In this document: in pieces, positions 5,870 through 6,002 of the stretch
Layout of the letters: every line of letters starts with the position of its first letter
How positions within the stretch are numbered: position 1 is the first letter of the stretch
From: an uncultured Cellvibrio sp.
Lineage (GTDB): Bacteria; Pseudomonadota; Gammaproteobacteria; Pseudomonadales; Cellvibrionaceae
Direction of reading: 5' to 3'
Length of the DNA: 6,002 nucleotides
Assembly: GCA_946482385.1 (NCBI GenBank)
Contig: CAMLRI010000153.1
Coordinates: forward strand, 1-6,002
Program-made: the position numbers and the translations under genes
The notes under the pieces: generated by a model
What the model was told of the DNA's origin: nothing
What the model saw: the letters and a program-made list of their open reading frames with translations, nothing else
The model's database searches: none

Positions 5870-6002
5870 ATGGAAGAACGAATAATCTACTGGGTTGTTG
5901 CACTTTTAATATGGATTCCTCTGGTAACTGATCAGTATTTGCTAGAACCAAAGTTGGTTGAGGGTCTTATCACGAATATTTCAGAGCCTGGCCGTTCCCA
6001 TA
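5870..6002 (+). CDS. Partial ORF, membrane-anchored protein, runs off window
   Basis: ATG at 5870 opens 44 codons with no stop before the window ends. The product begins MEERIIYWVVALLIWIPLV, a single N-terminal membrane segment or uncleaved signal anchor (residues about 5-20), followed by a polar stretch (TDQYLLEPKLVEGLITN, 20-36). No family can be named from this fragment. The ribosome binding site is poor (TTAGAG about nine bases upstream, lying within the GTTAGAG core-like site), as is common in cassette genes. It may be the first gene of a third cassette or a fourth gene of the preceding run. Confidence 0.55.
   Translation, partial: MEERIIYWVVALLIWIPLVTDQYLLEPKLVEGLITNISEPGRSH

Overview
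The window looks like the edge of a chromosomal core region joined to an integron-type gene-cassette region. The host is probably a gammaproteobacterium. The LctP-family permease and the YbjJ-like MFS protein, the strong AGGAG/GGAG ribosome binding sites and the codon use fit that group, perhaps a marine or soil Cellvibrionales-like bacterium, but the genus is a guess.

Bases 1 to about 3750 are ordinary, GC-rich chromosome (for example about 67% GC at 1441-1500 and 50% at 3001-3060). They hold a partial MFS transporter on the minus strand, a divergent intergenic region with a perfect 11-bp-arm palindrome next to an extended -10 element, an L-lactate permease-family gene (LctP/LldP), and a multi-spanning membrane protein of unknown function that starts with TTG.

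From about 3750 onward the base composition drops (about 40% GC at 4081-4140) and the layout changes. A TIR-domain gene (3920-4999) sits in what appears to be a complete integron gene cassette, bounded by GTTAGCC at 3888 and GTTAGCT at 5018. An 86-bp attC-like site (4939-5024) overlaps the 3' end of the TIR gene. Its R'' side (GGGCTAAC, 4938-4945) is perfectly complementary over 8 bases to the first bases of the same cassette (GTTAGCCC, 3888-3895), as expected if that DNA once circularised through this site. No integrase gene is visible, so this is either the interior or edge of an array, or a cassette cluster without an adjacent integrase.

After the TIR cassette come three tightly packed, overlapping reading frames: a 138-aa protein with two membrane segments that resembles SLATT/DUF4231-type effectors in layout, a 20-codon small ORF with a near-ideal ribosome binding site, and a 114-aa hydrophobic protein. 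A second GTTAG core-like site (5855) precedes a further partial membrane-anchored ORF that runs off the window. A TIR enzyme with the WxxxE catalytic motif, followed by small membrane proteins and carried on cassettes, is a good candidate for a mobile anti-phage defence locus. That role is inference and is not shown by the sequence.
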